From Cepaea nemoralis (Eukaryota > Mollusca > Gastropoda > Stylommatophora > Helicidae): 64,000 nt of DNA. Positions 20,331 to 31,189 of this stretch are shown one piece after another. The position numbers were made by a program, and so were the translations under genes. Below the pieces are notes generated by a model, which had not been told where the DNA came from, searched no databases, and saw only the letters and a program-made list of their open reading frames with translations. Position 1 is the first letter of the stretch. Each line of letters starts with the position of its first letter. The stretch is from the NCBI GenBank assembly GCA_014155875.1, contig JACEFZ010006269.1, forward strand, positions 1 through 64,000, read 5' to 3'.

Positions 20331-22825
20331 TGAAGAAAGTTCAAGCGAGTGGTGCACAGAACAGGAAGAAAAAGAGGGCCAGATACGAAGAACAGTTCCG
20401 TCAAAGAGGGGCATTAGATACCTGGATAAATAGAAGTAAAGAACAAGTTGTTGAACACGAAGAAGTAAACGATGATCATCATGATCATGATGACGGTGCT
20501 GGCTCGGACTCGGAGGATTCATCTGCAGCTCAATCAGAACATAATACTGTCTCTCCTCCTGGGAGTCCTGAGTCTTCTCAGTCTCATTGTCAGAATGATG
20601 ATTCATGTGAGGAAGTGGAAGATAAAGGAGATTTTAGCACATTTTTGGAAAAAAAACGATTTTGGCTATTTGAAGAAATCGATTTCAGATAAGTTGAAAA
20701 TGACAATAGTACAACATGGTCCAGAAAAATATCAAAATAAGAGTGGGCCATTTATCCCATTTGCTGAGAAGGATGGAAGAAGTTTTTCAAAAAAGTGGTT
20801 TAACAAAGTTTCCACAAATGGAGAAATCGTGGAGAGAAAGTGGTTGTTATACTCTCCATACCGGGACGCATGCTACTGTTTTGTATGTTTTGTTTTGTTT
20901 TTTTAAACAAAGGAACAGCGGTCGTCTATGTCAAACTTTAGCCAGGAAAAAGGTTTCTCTACTTGGAGAAAGTTGAGTCCTCGAATACCTGATCATGAGA
21001 AAAGCCCTTCTCATAGAGCTCACATTAGGGAATACCTGACCCTCGTAAGTCGACTCAAGAGTTCTACTACGATAGATGCTGAACTTCAACAGCAAATGTC
21101 CGCTATGAAGAAGAAATGGAAAGCAATAACTGAACGGATTGTCGAGGTTATAGCATTTTTGGCAAAACAGAATCTGGCCCTTCGTGGGCATCGAGGAGAA
21201 GGAATTTCATATTTATCGGAGCCAGAGGAGACAATAAGCGAAAATACAGGGAATTTTTTAGCAACTATCAGACTGTTGGCAAAATATGATGTTACCTTGG
21301 CGGAACACGTGCAGAGAGGGAAAGATAAGCCAAAAAGTGTAACGTATTTGTCCAACAGAAGTCAAAACGAAATAATCGATATTCTTGGTGAAACAGTCAA
21401 GAAAAAAATTATTTCAGAAATTAAGGATGCCAAGTATTTCAGCATAATGTTGGATTCTACTCCAGACATTGCCCATGAAGATCAGGTATCCGAAATTCTA
21501 CGTTATGTTCATATTGATGATGACAATAGAAAGGTAGAAATAAAGGAGGTATTTCTGGGATATTTCCAAGTCAACAAGAAAGATGCATTAAGCTTGGTAA
21601 CGGAAATTCTTAAAAAAATTAGAAGAAGATAACATTGCCATCAAGGACTGTCGCGGCCAAGCATATGATAATGCTGCAGTTATGGCTGGAGTGAGGGCAG
21701 ATGTCCAACAGAGAATTCTTGATATTAACCCAAAAGCTGTGTTTGTGAATTGCGAGAACCACAGCCTCAAATTGGCCTGTGTCCATGCAAGTGAGGTGGA
21801 ACCTTTCGTCGTTACATTTTTTGGAGTTGTGGAAAAGCTGTTTACTTATCTTTCTTCATCTACCTCCCGTTGGGAGATCTTAAAATCATTTACCTCTCGA
21901 ACTGTCAAAAGACAATGTGATACACTATGGAGTTCTCGCCATGACTCTGTGCAAGTAATCCACGTGGAGTTGGACAACGTTATTGCCAGCCTTGAACACC
22001 TGCAGGAAGGAGAATTTTCTAGGGAAACCAAATGCGATGCAGGCTCGCTTCTGAACATTATTCAACAATTTTCGTTTATATCGTTATTAAATTGTTGGTA
22101 CCCGATTTTAGCGTCAATAGAGAAAGTGACAAAACGCTTGCAGGATCCGAAAATGGGGTTCCATGAAGCTTCTTGTGATCTAAAGGGGCTTTTGCAAATC
22201 TTGGGTTTGAAAAATGACGAAATTATCCACAATGCAATACATTCAGCTGTCGAATATTGTGAGAAATGGGGAATTGCAATTGCACGAACAAGGAGAAGAA
22301 GAATGATGACTGGCGAATCAGCACGAGATAGTGGATTGACGGCACAGCAAGAAATGAATAGAGTAATGGTAGAGATCATGAACAGATTAAAAACGGAAAT
22401 TGAAGACCACACTGTTCGCCTTCAAGAACTCAGAGACCGATTTGCATTTCTTTTGAATTTACATTCAGTCGTAGTCGCAATTGCAGATGAAAAAGATAGA
22501 GAGAAATTACAGAAGGAATGTTCGGACTTTGAACGCTATTATGATAATGATGTGAAGGCCGTTCAGTTATATGATGAAATAATTGACTTTGTGGTGCTCT
22601 TTCAAGCTGGAGGTAATACAGTTCCGGCTGATCCTAAAGATGTTCTAGAGTCGTTACTACAGTTTGGAAGGGATGTGTTTCCGACGATGTGCTTTGCATA
22701 TAGACTACTACTGACTATAGCATTTTCAATGGCAAGTTGTGAAAGGTCATTTTCAAAATTGAAATTAATAAAAACACACCTCAGGTCTTCTGTGTCACAA
22801 GAACCACTGACTAACCTTGCTTTAC

Positions 22826-22830
<5 letters not shown>
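20331..22830 (+). pseudogene. hAT-like transposase (TTF zinc finger, DUF4371, hATC), frameshifted
   Basis: Order of domains: a basic start (MKKVQASGAQNRKKKRARYE), an acidic Ser-rich linker with a DDHHDHDD run, the TTF-type zinc finger (GPFIPFAEKDGRSFSKKWF, then CYCFVCF and EKGFSTWRKLSPRIPDHEKS, with SPSHRAH), the DUF4371-like catalytic core (IMLDSTPDIAHEDQ; the Asp of LDST is probably catalytic), DNAAVMAG, CENHSLKLACVHA, and the C-terminal dimerisation box AFSMASCERSFSKLKLIKT. Breaks: a frameshift in an A8 run near 20650, a TAA at 20904-20906 in a T/A run, a frameshift in an A7 run near 21612, and loss of the C-terminus at a poly-G tract. The Met at 20331 is preferred; upstream codons look non-coding. 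Confidence 0.85.
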
Positions 22831-22856
<26 letters not shown>

Positions 22857-22858
22857 GG

Positions 22859-25800
22859 AGACAATGGCTACGGTCATCGACCAGTATGGTCACTGCTAGG
22901 AAGGAAAGCAATGGCAAACTACATTCTTTACAGATGCCAAGAATATCATGTATTGCAGACTCATCGATAATCAGAGAAACAACGTAAATAGGTGCTCCTT
23001 AGGAGCAGCCTCGCCCGGTAGAGGTAGTCATGTGCACCAGCTGACTCCAGACCGTCATCAAGAGACTTAGTGCAAAAGATTATCAACTTTGAAAGTAGGA
23101 ACTTGGAATGTAAGAACTATGAGTGGGGAGGGAACATTTGATAACATTAAGAATGAAATGAGAAGATTAAATATTAACCTGTTAGGTATATGTGAAACCA
23201 GATGGATAGGATCATTATAACATCTGAGGAATATAGAATAGTCTATTCTGGCGGAGAGAAACAACAGCGAGGAGTAGCAATTATAATGGATACAGAGAGA
23301 GCAAAGGATGTTGGACTATATTAGACACAGTGTTACTGGTGAAGTTGAGTGGAAGACCTTTTGATGTCAACGTCATACAAGTTTATGCACCAACAGCAGA
23401 TAGTAGTGATGACAGCATTGATGAATTTTATAATGATTTATAGAATGCCTTCAAGAAATGTAAGAACTCTGAAGTAAATATCACAATGGGTGACTGGAAT
23501 GCCAAAGTTGGAAATCAACAGGACGGATACATAGTAGGACTATGGGAACAGAATGAAAGAAGATGCAGATTTTTACAGTGGGCAAAAGAGCATGATGTGA
23601 TAATTGGAAACACCTGGTATAAACAGCACCCAAGGAGATTATGGACATGGAGGAGTCCTGATCATAAGATCAAAAATCAGATTGATTACATTCTCATCAA
23701 TAGAAGATTTAAAAGTCGCAAAAACTATACCAAGCGCAGACTGCTACAGCGACCATAGATTAATCTTAAGCAATATACATATAAAATTAAAGAAAGTCAA
23801 ATATACACCAAGAAGCACAAAATTTGATCTACGGGCACTGAAGAGTGAGGAGATAAAAGATAAATTCAACGTAGAGGTAAAGAACAGATTTGATGCATTG
23901 TCCGATATGGAAATATTATTTCAAGATGTCAACGACCAATGGGAAATATTAAAGAAATCAGTCAACCAAGATGCAGAAACAACCATACCCAGAAATAAAG
24001 ATAAAGGGACGCAAGAAATGGATGACGGAAGACATCTTAAAACTCATGGAAATAAGAAGAAATAACAAAAATAACAAGGAAAAATATGAAGAGATTCACA
24101 GGAAAATTAGGAAGCTATGCAAAGAGGCAAAAGAAACATGGCTTGAGGAAAATTGCAAGGAAATTGAAAACCAACACAACACCCGGAATACCAAATTAAT
24201 GCACAAAAGAATTAATGACATCACTAACAAAAGAACACACACATCAACGGGTTGCCTAAAAACCAAAGATGGCAAAATCATAATAGAAAAAGATCAGATT
24301 TTACATGCGTGGTCAGATTATGTGAAAGACCTTTATGATGATACAAGAGAAGAACAATATGATCATCGGAATAATAATGAAGGACCATCAATTTTGAAGA
24401 TGGAAGTTCAGAATGCTCTTAACCATATGAAAACTGGCAAGACCCCGGGTACAGATAACATCACAATATAAATGCCTTAGAAGAATATGGAATAGAACAG
24501 GTCACCAGACTGCTGAACGCAAAATATGATACTGGAGATATACCTCCTGAATTATGTAACTCTATATTTCTTGCAATCCCGAAGAAATCAGGAGCCTTGG
24601 AATGTGATCAATATCGAACAATTAGTATAATGAGCCACATCACGAAGATTTTGCTGAGAATTATCATGCAAAGAGTTAGGAAGAAAATACAACCCGAAAT
24701 AGGAGAAGAACAATGTGGGTTTGTAGAAGGCAAGGGTACAGTAAATGCTATGTATATACTGAGAACAGTAATTGAACGTTCTATAGAAGTAAACTAAGAT
24801 CTATATCTTTGCTTTATTGACTACACAAAGGCTTTCGATAAAGTGAGACATGTCGACATGATAAGGATGCTTGAAGATCTACAAATTGATGGAAAAGACC
24901 TTAGACTTGTAAAAAACATATATTGGAAACAACAAGCTGCCATCAGAATTGATAATGAAGTAGGTCAATATCAGCCTATTAAAAGAGGTGTGAGACAGGG
25001 ATGTGTAATGTCTCCAGATCTTTTTTTCCCTGTACAGTGAAAATATTTTCAGAAATATAGAAGATATGGAAGGAATCAACACTGGGGGAAGATACATCAA
25101 TAACATTAGATATGCAGATGATACAGTCTTGATTGCAGACAATGAACAGGACCTGCAACATTTAGTAGATGCGGTTGTTGCACACAGTGAACAACTAGGG
25201 TTAGAATTGAATAGTAAGAAGACACAGATTATGGTCGTCACTGGGAAGAAGGAAATACCACAAAGTTAATCGATACAGTTATCTCGGAACAGTCATAACA
25301 TCTGATGGGAGATGCCTTGAAGAGATTAGAACAAGAATTGCCATTGCGAAGGTAGCCTTTTGCAAGATGAAAAACATACTGACCAATAAAAAGATATCAA
25401 TTGAAACGAGAAAAAGAGTGTTGAAGTGCTACATAGAACCTGCACTTTTGTATGGATGTGAAGCGTGGACAATAAGCAGTCAAGCTGAAAAACATCTGAT
25501 GACTGTGGAAATGCGGTTTCTGAGGAAAATGCAAAGAATACCATGGACAGACAGAAAAACCAATGAACAAGTCCTTCAAGAAACAAATGAAGATCGTAAA
25601 CTGATTAGAGACATTAGACGTAGACAGTCAAAATTTTTGGGCATGTTATGAGAAGAAATGACTTGGAGAACTTGGTGACAACTGGCAAGATCGAAGGGAA
25701 GAGACCAAGGGGAGGACCGAAAGTAAATACCTGGATGGCTTGGCCACGTGGCATGGTCGAGACAGGAACACGGAACTGATCCACGACTCTGGTGATCGAG

Positions 25801-25860
25801 TGAGATGGCAAAACATGACCGCCCACGCTTATCGGCATGGCACATGATGGATGGATGGAA
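22859..25860 (+). mobile_element. RTE-like LINE nested in the hAT
   Basis: A nearly full-length non-LTR element with a 5' leader (about 22859-23080), endonuclease, reverse transcriptase and a C-terminal zinc-poor tail, ending in (ATGG)n at about 25845-25856. Boundaries are approximate because the left junction is masked by poly-G and I could not find a clean target duplication. It interrupts the last codons of the hAT transposase (LTNLALL). Confidence 0.75.
23088..25760 (+). pseudogene. RTE-like ORF2 (endonuclease plus RT), broken
   Basis: Endonuclease: TWNVRTMSGEG and LGICETRWIGS (catalytic Glu), GDWNAKVGNQQDGYIVGLWE, LWTWRSPDHKIKNQIDYILI and CYSDHRLI (catalytic Asp-His). Linker and RT: KTGKTPGTDNI, EEQCGFVEGKG, CFIDYTKAFDKV (Asp 1), RGVRQGCVMSPDLF, IRYADDTVLIAD (YADD) and LELNSKKTQIMVV. 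C-terminus: KRVLKCYIEPALLYGCEAW, FLRKMQRIPW and HVMRRNDLENLVTTGKI. There are at least six stops or frameshifts (for example near 23330, 23740, 24470, 24797, 25040, 25266 and 25651). Motifs are intact, so the copy decayed mainly by indels. Confidence 0.85.
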
Positions 25861-26284
25861 CACGAATTCATCACCAGGGATGTAAAAAGTGAAGTAGTTC
25901 AAGTGTTTTGTGACAGGAGATCCAATTTATGGAATCCAACTTAAGAAATGTGGGTATGTGGCTGACCGCCGATGAGTGCTGACATATTACATATATATTT
26001 AATTTGAATAAAGTTTTTATGTCATGTTTTCCATACAGGCTATGATTAATAATAGTAGCCTAACTGCCCAAACATAAAATACAAAGTCTATAAATCGGAT
26101 TCCGATCGTCAAAATAGGCTTAAAGTACCATACGGCAATGTGCAATTCTCAAAAATTTCCTGGGGGGAAAGGGAGAGGGAGCAGCACAGTGCAGTGGGAG
26201 GGGAGGGGGAATGAATTAGGGATTTGAACAATTTAGGGGCATCCAATCAAGCCCCGGGCATCAAAGGATCTCTGCACGACACTG
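25861..26284 (+). mobile_element. hAT 3' portion after the nested LINE
   Basis: Contains an AATAAAG signal near 26008, AT-rich sequence, a GA-rich run (26160-26210) and the right end of the hAT with caatcaagccccgggcatca at about 26245. No ORF. Confidence 0.65.
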
Positions 26285-26370
26285 GTCACTAGGCAATATA
26301 AAAATGAAAAGTCGTAGGAAGGAGCATCTGGATTATAACCCACCCCCTGCCTCGGTGACGATAAAAGCAA

Positions 26371-26510
26371 TCGGGAGTCTCCGTGGCGAAGTGTTCACTC
26401 CGTCTGACTCAGGCTCCGAAGGTTCTGGGTTCGATTCCGGGCCGCGTCCTTCGGTTCACGAGTGCATTTTTTTCGGAGACTCCTGAGGGTCGTCGCTGGA
26501 GCTATAGTAT
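26371..26510 (+). mobile_element. tRNA-derived SINE, family S2, 3'-truncated
   Basis: The head gggagtctccgtggcgaagt has an A-box (TGGCGAAGTG) and ggttctgggttcgattccgg a B-box (GGTTCGATTCC). It continues to the tcggagactcctgagggtcg middle and stops near 26505, where fuller copies go on with gttcgtgctttgtgcgacgc. Confidence 0.8.
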
Positions 26511-26802
26511 GTCCACATTTGTTTGCCTTCATTCACGATCAATTATTTTGAAAACTGTCTGTTGCATCGTTATGAAATTTTTCCAGCCGTCCTATATTTA
26601 CCCCCACCCAAGGAATATGTCTTTGATAGGTCCAAAAACAACTTAAATCATTGAAAGCGGCGACATTCCTTTGATGTTTTGCTTAACAACTAGTGATTTC
26701 TCGCTAACAAAGTTATTTTTACGGTAATGTGAGACCTGCCAATTCTGATGACACACAAAGGCATATCCGGATTCGTATGGGAATGGGTGCAATGAAAGAA
26801 CT

Positions 26803-27040
26803 AGCTTAAAATCGACAGGGTCGGCTGCATTGCACCGGGTTTTTATCCCATATTGCTCAGTTTCTTTCCGCAGCGCGGAAAGCGTCGCACAAAGCACGAA
26901 CTCCGTAGCTCCAGCGACGACCCTCGGGAGTCTCCGAAAAAATGCACTCGTGAAATGAAGGACGCGGCCCGGAATCGAACATACAACCTTCGGAACCCGA
27001 GTCAGACGGCTTGACCACTTCACCACGGAGAATCCCGAGA
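26803..27040 (-). mobile_element. tRNA-derived SINE, family S2, near full length
   Basis: On the minus strand: tRNA head with A- and B-boxes (about 27035 down to 26960), the middle cggagactcccgagggtcgt, then gttcgtgctttgtgcgacgc and tttccgcgctgcggaaag, ending ggtgcaatgcagccgaccct. Confidence 0.85.
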
Positions 27041-27420
27041 GGGGTGCAATGTGTAATATTAGTGAAGACAGAGAATTTACAGAGGCACGGGGTAAATAAT
27101 TTGTAAATTAACAGGAAAGTAGAAGGAATATATTTCTTACCTTATTTTTCATTTCCTTCTTGTTTCTTCAGCTGATGCTGATGCTGTAATGTTTAGGGCC
27201 TGCAATTCGTCTGAATAGTTGGAGCAAAATATCCCAATAAGTGTGTACTGTAGATTAAGGTCTGCGATCTGCTCAGACCTTAATCTGAGTGGAACGATTC
27301 CAATAGGTTGATGATTGCTCTCGGTTGCATAAAATTCAATCCATCCTTTCTCCAATAGTCCTCTTCCTCTTTCAACACATGGTCCAGACGTTTTTTCCAG
27401 TAACTTTTATCAATATTTAA
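27041..27420. other. Non-coding spacer
   Basis: No repeat or coding signal beyond short chance frames. A weak inverted repeat at about 27258-27292 (aaggtctgcgatctgctc against gagcagacctt-like text) is visible. Confidence 0.4.
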
Positions 27421-27426
27421 TAGCGC

Positions 27427-27427
27427 G

Positions 27428-27489
<62 letters not shown>

Positions 27490-27661
27490 AAGACAGACAG
27501 ACAGACAGACAGAAAGGTAGGTAGGTAATTAGGTAGGTAGGTAGGTAGGCAGAAAGGTAGGTGGGTGGGTGGGTGGATGGCTGGCTGGCTGGCTGGCTGA
27601 CTGACTGGGTGGGTGGGTGGGTCGGCCGGCCGGCAGATAGATAGATAGATAGATAGGTAGG

Positions 27662-27718
<57 letters not shown>

Positions 27719-27745
27719 CCCCGCCAGGAGCCGGGCCGAGCTAGC
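27427..27745. repeat. GACA / GGTA / GATA compound microsatellite with minisatellite end
   Basis: Pure GACA for about 60 bp, then GGTA, GGGT and GGCT blocks, then GATA for about 60 bp. It is directly followed by ccccgccaggagccgggccg, which matches the conserved part of the 11.6-12.8 kb minisatellite unit (ccccaccaggagctgggcga). The long translated frames over it are low-complexity artefacts. Confidence 0.95.
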
Positions 27746-28200
27746 TAGTTTATTTATATAATCACGTTTCATGAAAGAACCCACAGTTTGACGACACCTC
27801 TGAACTACCCCATATAAATTCCCTCAGTCTGCCAAAAGCGACAACCGCGCAGACAAATTTCAAAAACAGAGGGTGTGTGTCTTGTTGAAGTGGTAATACT
27901 CTTAAAATTATGGAATGAATGCGGGGGCAATAAAATATATACTACATATAAACAAACATTGAAATCTGCTGTACAATCTCCAGAACAAAATTTTTTTTAT
28001 TGGGTGGACATAATTATAAGGTTATATGCTAAATCTCATCATTTTCCCTCAGTTGGTTACTGAGATATTGAATTTTATATTGAGGCAAAAAAAAAAAAAA
28101 AACACTATACGAATTTCGGGCACTCTTCCGAATTCCGGTCCCAAATAGATCCGTCGTGAATAGGTCAGGGGTTAAGGGTTAGGGTTAGTTGTACGAATTT
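27746..28200. other. Non-coding spacer
   Basis: No gene. Holds an A tract (28087-28102) and a short ggttaagggttagggttag run at about 28170, too short to be telomeric. Confidence 0.5.
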
Positions 28201-28292
28201 CGTGCTTTGTGCGACGCTTTCCGTGCTGCGGAAAGAGACTGGGCCATATTGGATAAAAACCTGGTGCAATGAAGTCGACCGGCGACTTTTTT
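28201..28292 (+). mobile_element. SINE family S2, 3' half only
   Basis: Begins gtgctttgtgcgacgctttc and continues ctgcggaaagagactgggcc and ggtgcaatgaagtcgaccgg, the 3' half of S2. The tRNA head is missing, as expected of a 5'-truncated insertion. Confidence 0.75.
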
Positions 28293-28790
28293 TACAGCGA
28301 CAAAAGCATTGTTATATAATTGATTCGGGAATACTAGTAACACAGTGCTGGGCATGTTATGACTCCTTCATGTTTTTATCTACTTCCCGTATTGCAGACG
28401 GTTTGTATTCAGGGAAAGAATGTCGACACTGGACATGTGATATTTAATAATTTGGCCGGTCGTTGATATAACATGATATGGATATGTCATGATAATGATT
28501 TCATAATATGGTTAAAGTCTGTCTTAATTTTGCTTAAACGATTTAGCTATTATTACAAACGTAAGTCTTTTGGTTCTGTCATTAGGGGAAAGAAATTGCT
28601 AAAAGAGAAAGAAACTCAACTCAATGAAGTCAATGTGTAGATTTCTGTTTTCGATCAGATTTTAAAATTGAGTATTTAATTTACTAATGAGAATATAATA
28701 TACATAGTACATACAGATAATATTTTTAAATGGGCTGTACGTTAATTCTAAGCGAAGTTATGAATATTTTTGTGTCGTTATCTAAAACCG
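28293..28790. other. AT-rich spacer
   Basis: No coding, repeat or RNA signal recognised. Confidence 0.5.
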
Positions 28791-28792
28791 CC

Positions 28793-29023
28793 GGTCTCCC
28801 TGGCCGAGGATTTAGCAGCTTTCTCCGTAAACCCGAATACTCTCGTGGTTGACGTGAGCGCACGAGAATTGGAAGCAGTTTGAGTCGCGCCAGTGACTTA
28901 TGAGAGTATGGAGCCGGTCGCTCAGAAAGCAATGGCAAACTACTGCACGTATTCTTGCCAAGAAATCAACAATCAGCTGAAAGATGCTGATGTTGACAGT
29001 GATGTCCTGTAAAGGATATGCAC
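28793..29023 (+). mobile_element. SINE family S1, full-length single copy
   Basis: Outside the duplication. The head ctccctggccgaggatttag has an A-box-like TGGCCGAGGATT. The body has tcagaaagcaatggcaaact, cttgccaagaaatcaacaat, cagctgaaagatgctgatg and the 3' end gtcctgtaaaggatatgcac. It is a good reference copy for the family. Confidence 0.85.
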
Positions 29024-29396
29024 AACATTATCTAAAACCAGAAAGTGTAATGAGGTCCTAAGAAATGAGGGAGATTTTATCACGACTCAATAAATTGGAA
29101 GCTGAGACATTCTGCCTTCTATTACTATGGCTTGTTTAGTTTTAAACGGACAACATAGTACCATATATCATTGAGTCCGGGGTGGCAAGGCCTAACTTAA
29201 CGTATTATCTGTTTTTCAATAGGATGTGCCATGACCTAATTAAAAATTAAAAATGGCCACCAATTATTTATTATTTATTAAAAGTCTTTCACATTGCTAA
29301 CAAACCTGGTAAGATGTATATTTTATTATGCCGTTTGGTAACAGGAAAGTTAAGGTCACATTCCTCTTTCAAAAGAATGTCGAGAGGATTGAGAGG

Positions 29397-29512
29397 ATCA
29401 ACTTCATTGCACAGGGTTTTACCCCATATGGCTAAGTCTCTTTCCGCAGTGCGTCCTGCCAAAAGCATTGCACGAAGCACATGAGTCTCCGTGTCTCAGA
29501 GAAAAATGCACT
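29397..29512 (-). mobile_element. SINE family S2, degraded copy
   Basis: Minus strand: recognisable 3' half (ttgcacagggttttacccca, ctctttccgcagtgcg) joined to cgagtgcatttttctctgag with the middle partly lost. No tRNA head. Confidence 0.65.
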
Positions 29513-29593
29513 CGACTTTTAAGACTTTTCGATAGGATATGCTGTTACCTAATTAACAGTTAAAAATAGCTGCCCATTTATATTAATTAAATG

Positions 29594-30240
29594 AAGTGAC
29601 TATTCATAATCCGACTATGAATAAATTCTCCCTTTATTCATATTCGAACTGTCCCGGCTAGTCACGTGATTTGCCAAGTCACGTGACTTACCGTACGTGA
29701 TGTCATCACAACACGCGTGTAGCTATATTATACATTTTCGTTGATTCAGATTTATGTCCTCAGTAGCATAGTGGTAAGTGTCTCCACCTGATGCGAGGGA
29801 GCTCAAGGTTTGATTCCCTGCTGGACATTTAAAAAAAAAATTGTTCAGCAATTAATTGGGTGAAAGCGACTTTTTAATAAAAAAAATATCAGGAACTAAA
29901 AAATAGAACTGAGAAACTCGAAGCTTGTTAATAAAGTGTGCTCTATGGATCTGCGGATGGTGCTAGGGGGCACAGCCCCCAGGCAGCGACGGAGTGATCG
30001 AGTGTCAGTCAGAATCGATAGATCCAATAGATGTCTTTGTTTACCGTGAATTTTATTTGCCAAATAAAATATTGACGTTCCTATTTAAATTAACCATCTT
30101 CTTACTGGGCTCAAACTAACATTGACTAGTGAGCGGACACAGTGACATTCATAGCTGACTATGAATAAACAATGTGACTATTCATAGTTGAAGTATGAAT
30201 AAAGCTCAGTTTTATTCATAGTTTGAGTATGAAGTCTCCC
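29594..30240 (+). mobile_element. TIR DNA transposon carrying a tRNA-Asp-like segment (copy 1)
   Basis: The 11-mer ttaattaaatg flanks it at 29583-29593 and 30241-30251. The ends are imperfect inverted repeats of about 50 bp built around ctatgaataaa and ctttattcata. A 9-11 bp duplication fits Mutator-like elements. The interior has a tRNA-like segment (29754-29827), then caagcttgttaataaagtgt and gtgctctatggatctgcgg. Two further copies in inverse orientation lie at 36375-36800 and 38255-39660. No transposase, so non-autonomous. Confidence 0.65.
29754..29827 (+). tRNA. tRNA-like segment, pseudogene, inside a transposon
   Basis: Starts tgtcctcagtagcatagtgg (A-box) and ends ggtttgattccctgctgga (B-box). 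TGTCC at the 5' side can pair with GGACA at the 3' side. The anticodon stem has one mismatch and the loop would read GAT instead of Asp GTC. It is diverged and embedded, so probably not a working tRNA gene. Confidence 0.5.
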
Positions 30241-30251
30241 TTAATTAAATG

Positions 30252-31040
30252 TCATGTGAAATGTTTGTCGTTAGTGAAAGAACAATTCATGAAAATGTAC
30301 TCATATTGTCTTAATGTACCCACTGCATTGCGACAGCTTTCTTTTGTTGATTAAATATCATGCATTAATGTAAGTAAATAAGTTTGGAACTTAAGTTAAG
30401 TTTGTAAATTAAGCAGCAGTTAATTAATTATTAAAATATTAAATAATAAAAAAATAAGTAAATATTCGCTAATAATTGATTTCTACTTCTGCTCAATAAT
30501 AACACTTTTCTGTATCTAAAAGTGAGCAATTAATAATTAAATACTAACCTTTTTAAAAAAAAAAAAACATAACTTATTTCACATATTTTATTTAAATTTA
30601 AATAATTAAGTACTGGTGTGCTGCTAAGAAAAACAAAACAAGTACTCCTTACAGATTTACAGAATGGGTCTGAAATTTGGCTCTCAAAATTATTTTCAGT
30701 CATGTCAAATGCTGAAAAGTTATACAAGTACACAGATAAATTACTGCTACAACTTAAACTTGTATTCTGTTTAATCTTAGTAGATAAATTGCCAGTTATA
30801 ATTATAAATAAATACAGGTCCGCTATAGTTTTCTACTATTGGGCGCTGCCATTTTGAATTTTGTGTTATGACTGTCATACCTCATTTTCATGTGCTAAAT
30901 ATTTTTTCCTGAATGCTATTGAAAGTCATGATTGTTGTAACTCTTCATATTTATGTAAAATGGAACGGAGAATCCAAAAATGCAGTAAAAAGTCAAGGAT
31001 GGTGTTAAATACAGGAGTTATAAGAAAAATTAGCATACCG
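30252..31040. other. AT-rich spacer, nothing recognised
   Basis: About 790 bp of AT-rich DNA. Frames of 60-80 codons occur on both strands (for example 30618-30857), without recognisable domains or codon structure. Confidence 0.5.
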
Positions 31041-31045
31041 GGAAT

Positions 31046-31167
31046 CAAATAACCAATCTAACTCCACGGAGAAATAACTTTAGCAACAAATGCTTTCGGC
31101 CTAGCAGACAGACCACTTAGAATTTATTAGAGTGGTCTCCCGCGAAGTTTGACTGGTTATTTCCGAA
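31046..31167. mobile_element. Small inverted-repeat element (possible MITE)
   Basis: The left end aaataaccaatctaact pairs with the complement of agtttgactggttattt at the right end (15 of 17 positions). An inner hairpin is formed by agaccact and agtggtct. About 120 bp, no ORF. No target duplication established. Confidence 0.45.
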
Positions 31168-31189
31168 TACATCTAATCAGAGGCCAACA

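Larger units (their letters stand above)
19318..26284 (+). mobile_element. hAT transposon (ZMYM1/TTF-type) with nested LINE
   Basis: The 8-mer gtcactag flanks it exactly at 19310-19317 and 26285-26292, the hAT target-duplication length. The left end cagtgacctgcaaaagg and the right end (complement cagtgtcgtgcagagatcct) form an imperfect terminal inverted repeat. Inside is a transposase of the TTF zinc-finger/hAT-dimerisation type. A nested RTE-like LINE (about 22859-25860) sits at the transposase C-terminus, so the hAT itself is about 4 kb. Poly-G tracts occur near 19340, 19384 and 22839. Confidence 0.9.

Noticed and set aside
27410..27784. A 124-codon minus-strand frame rich in CLSVCLSV and YLSIYLSI
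   Set aside because: It is a translation of GACA/GATA simple repeats, not a protein gene.
28155..28195. Interstitial telomere-like ggttagggtt run
   Set aside because: Only about two to three units, embedded in spacer; too short to support a telomeric origin.
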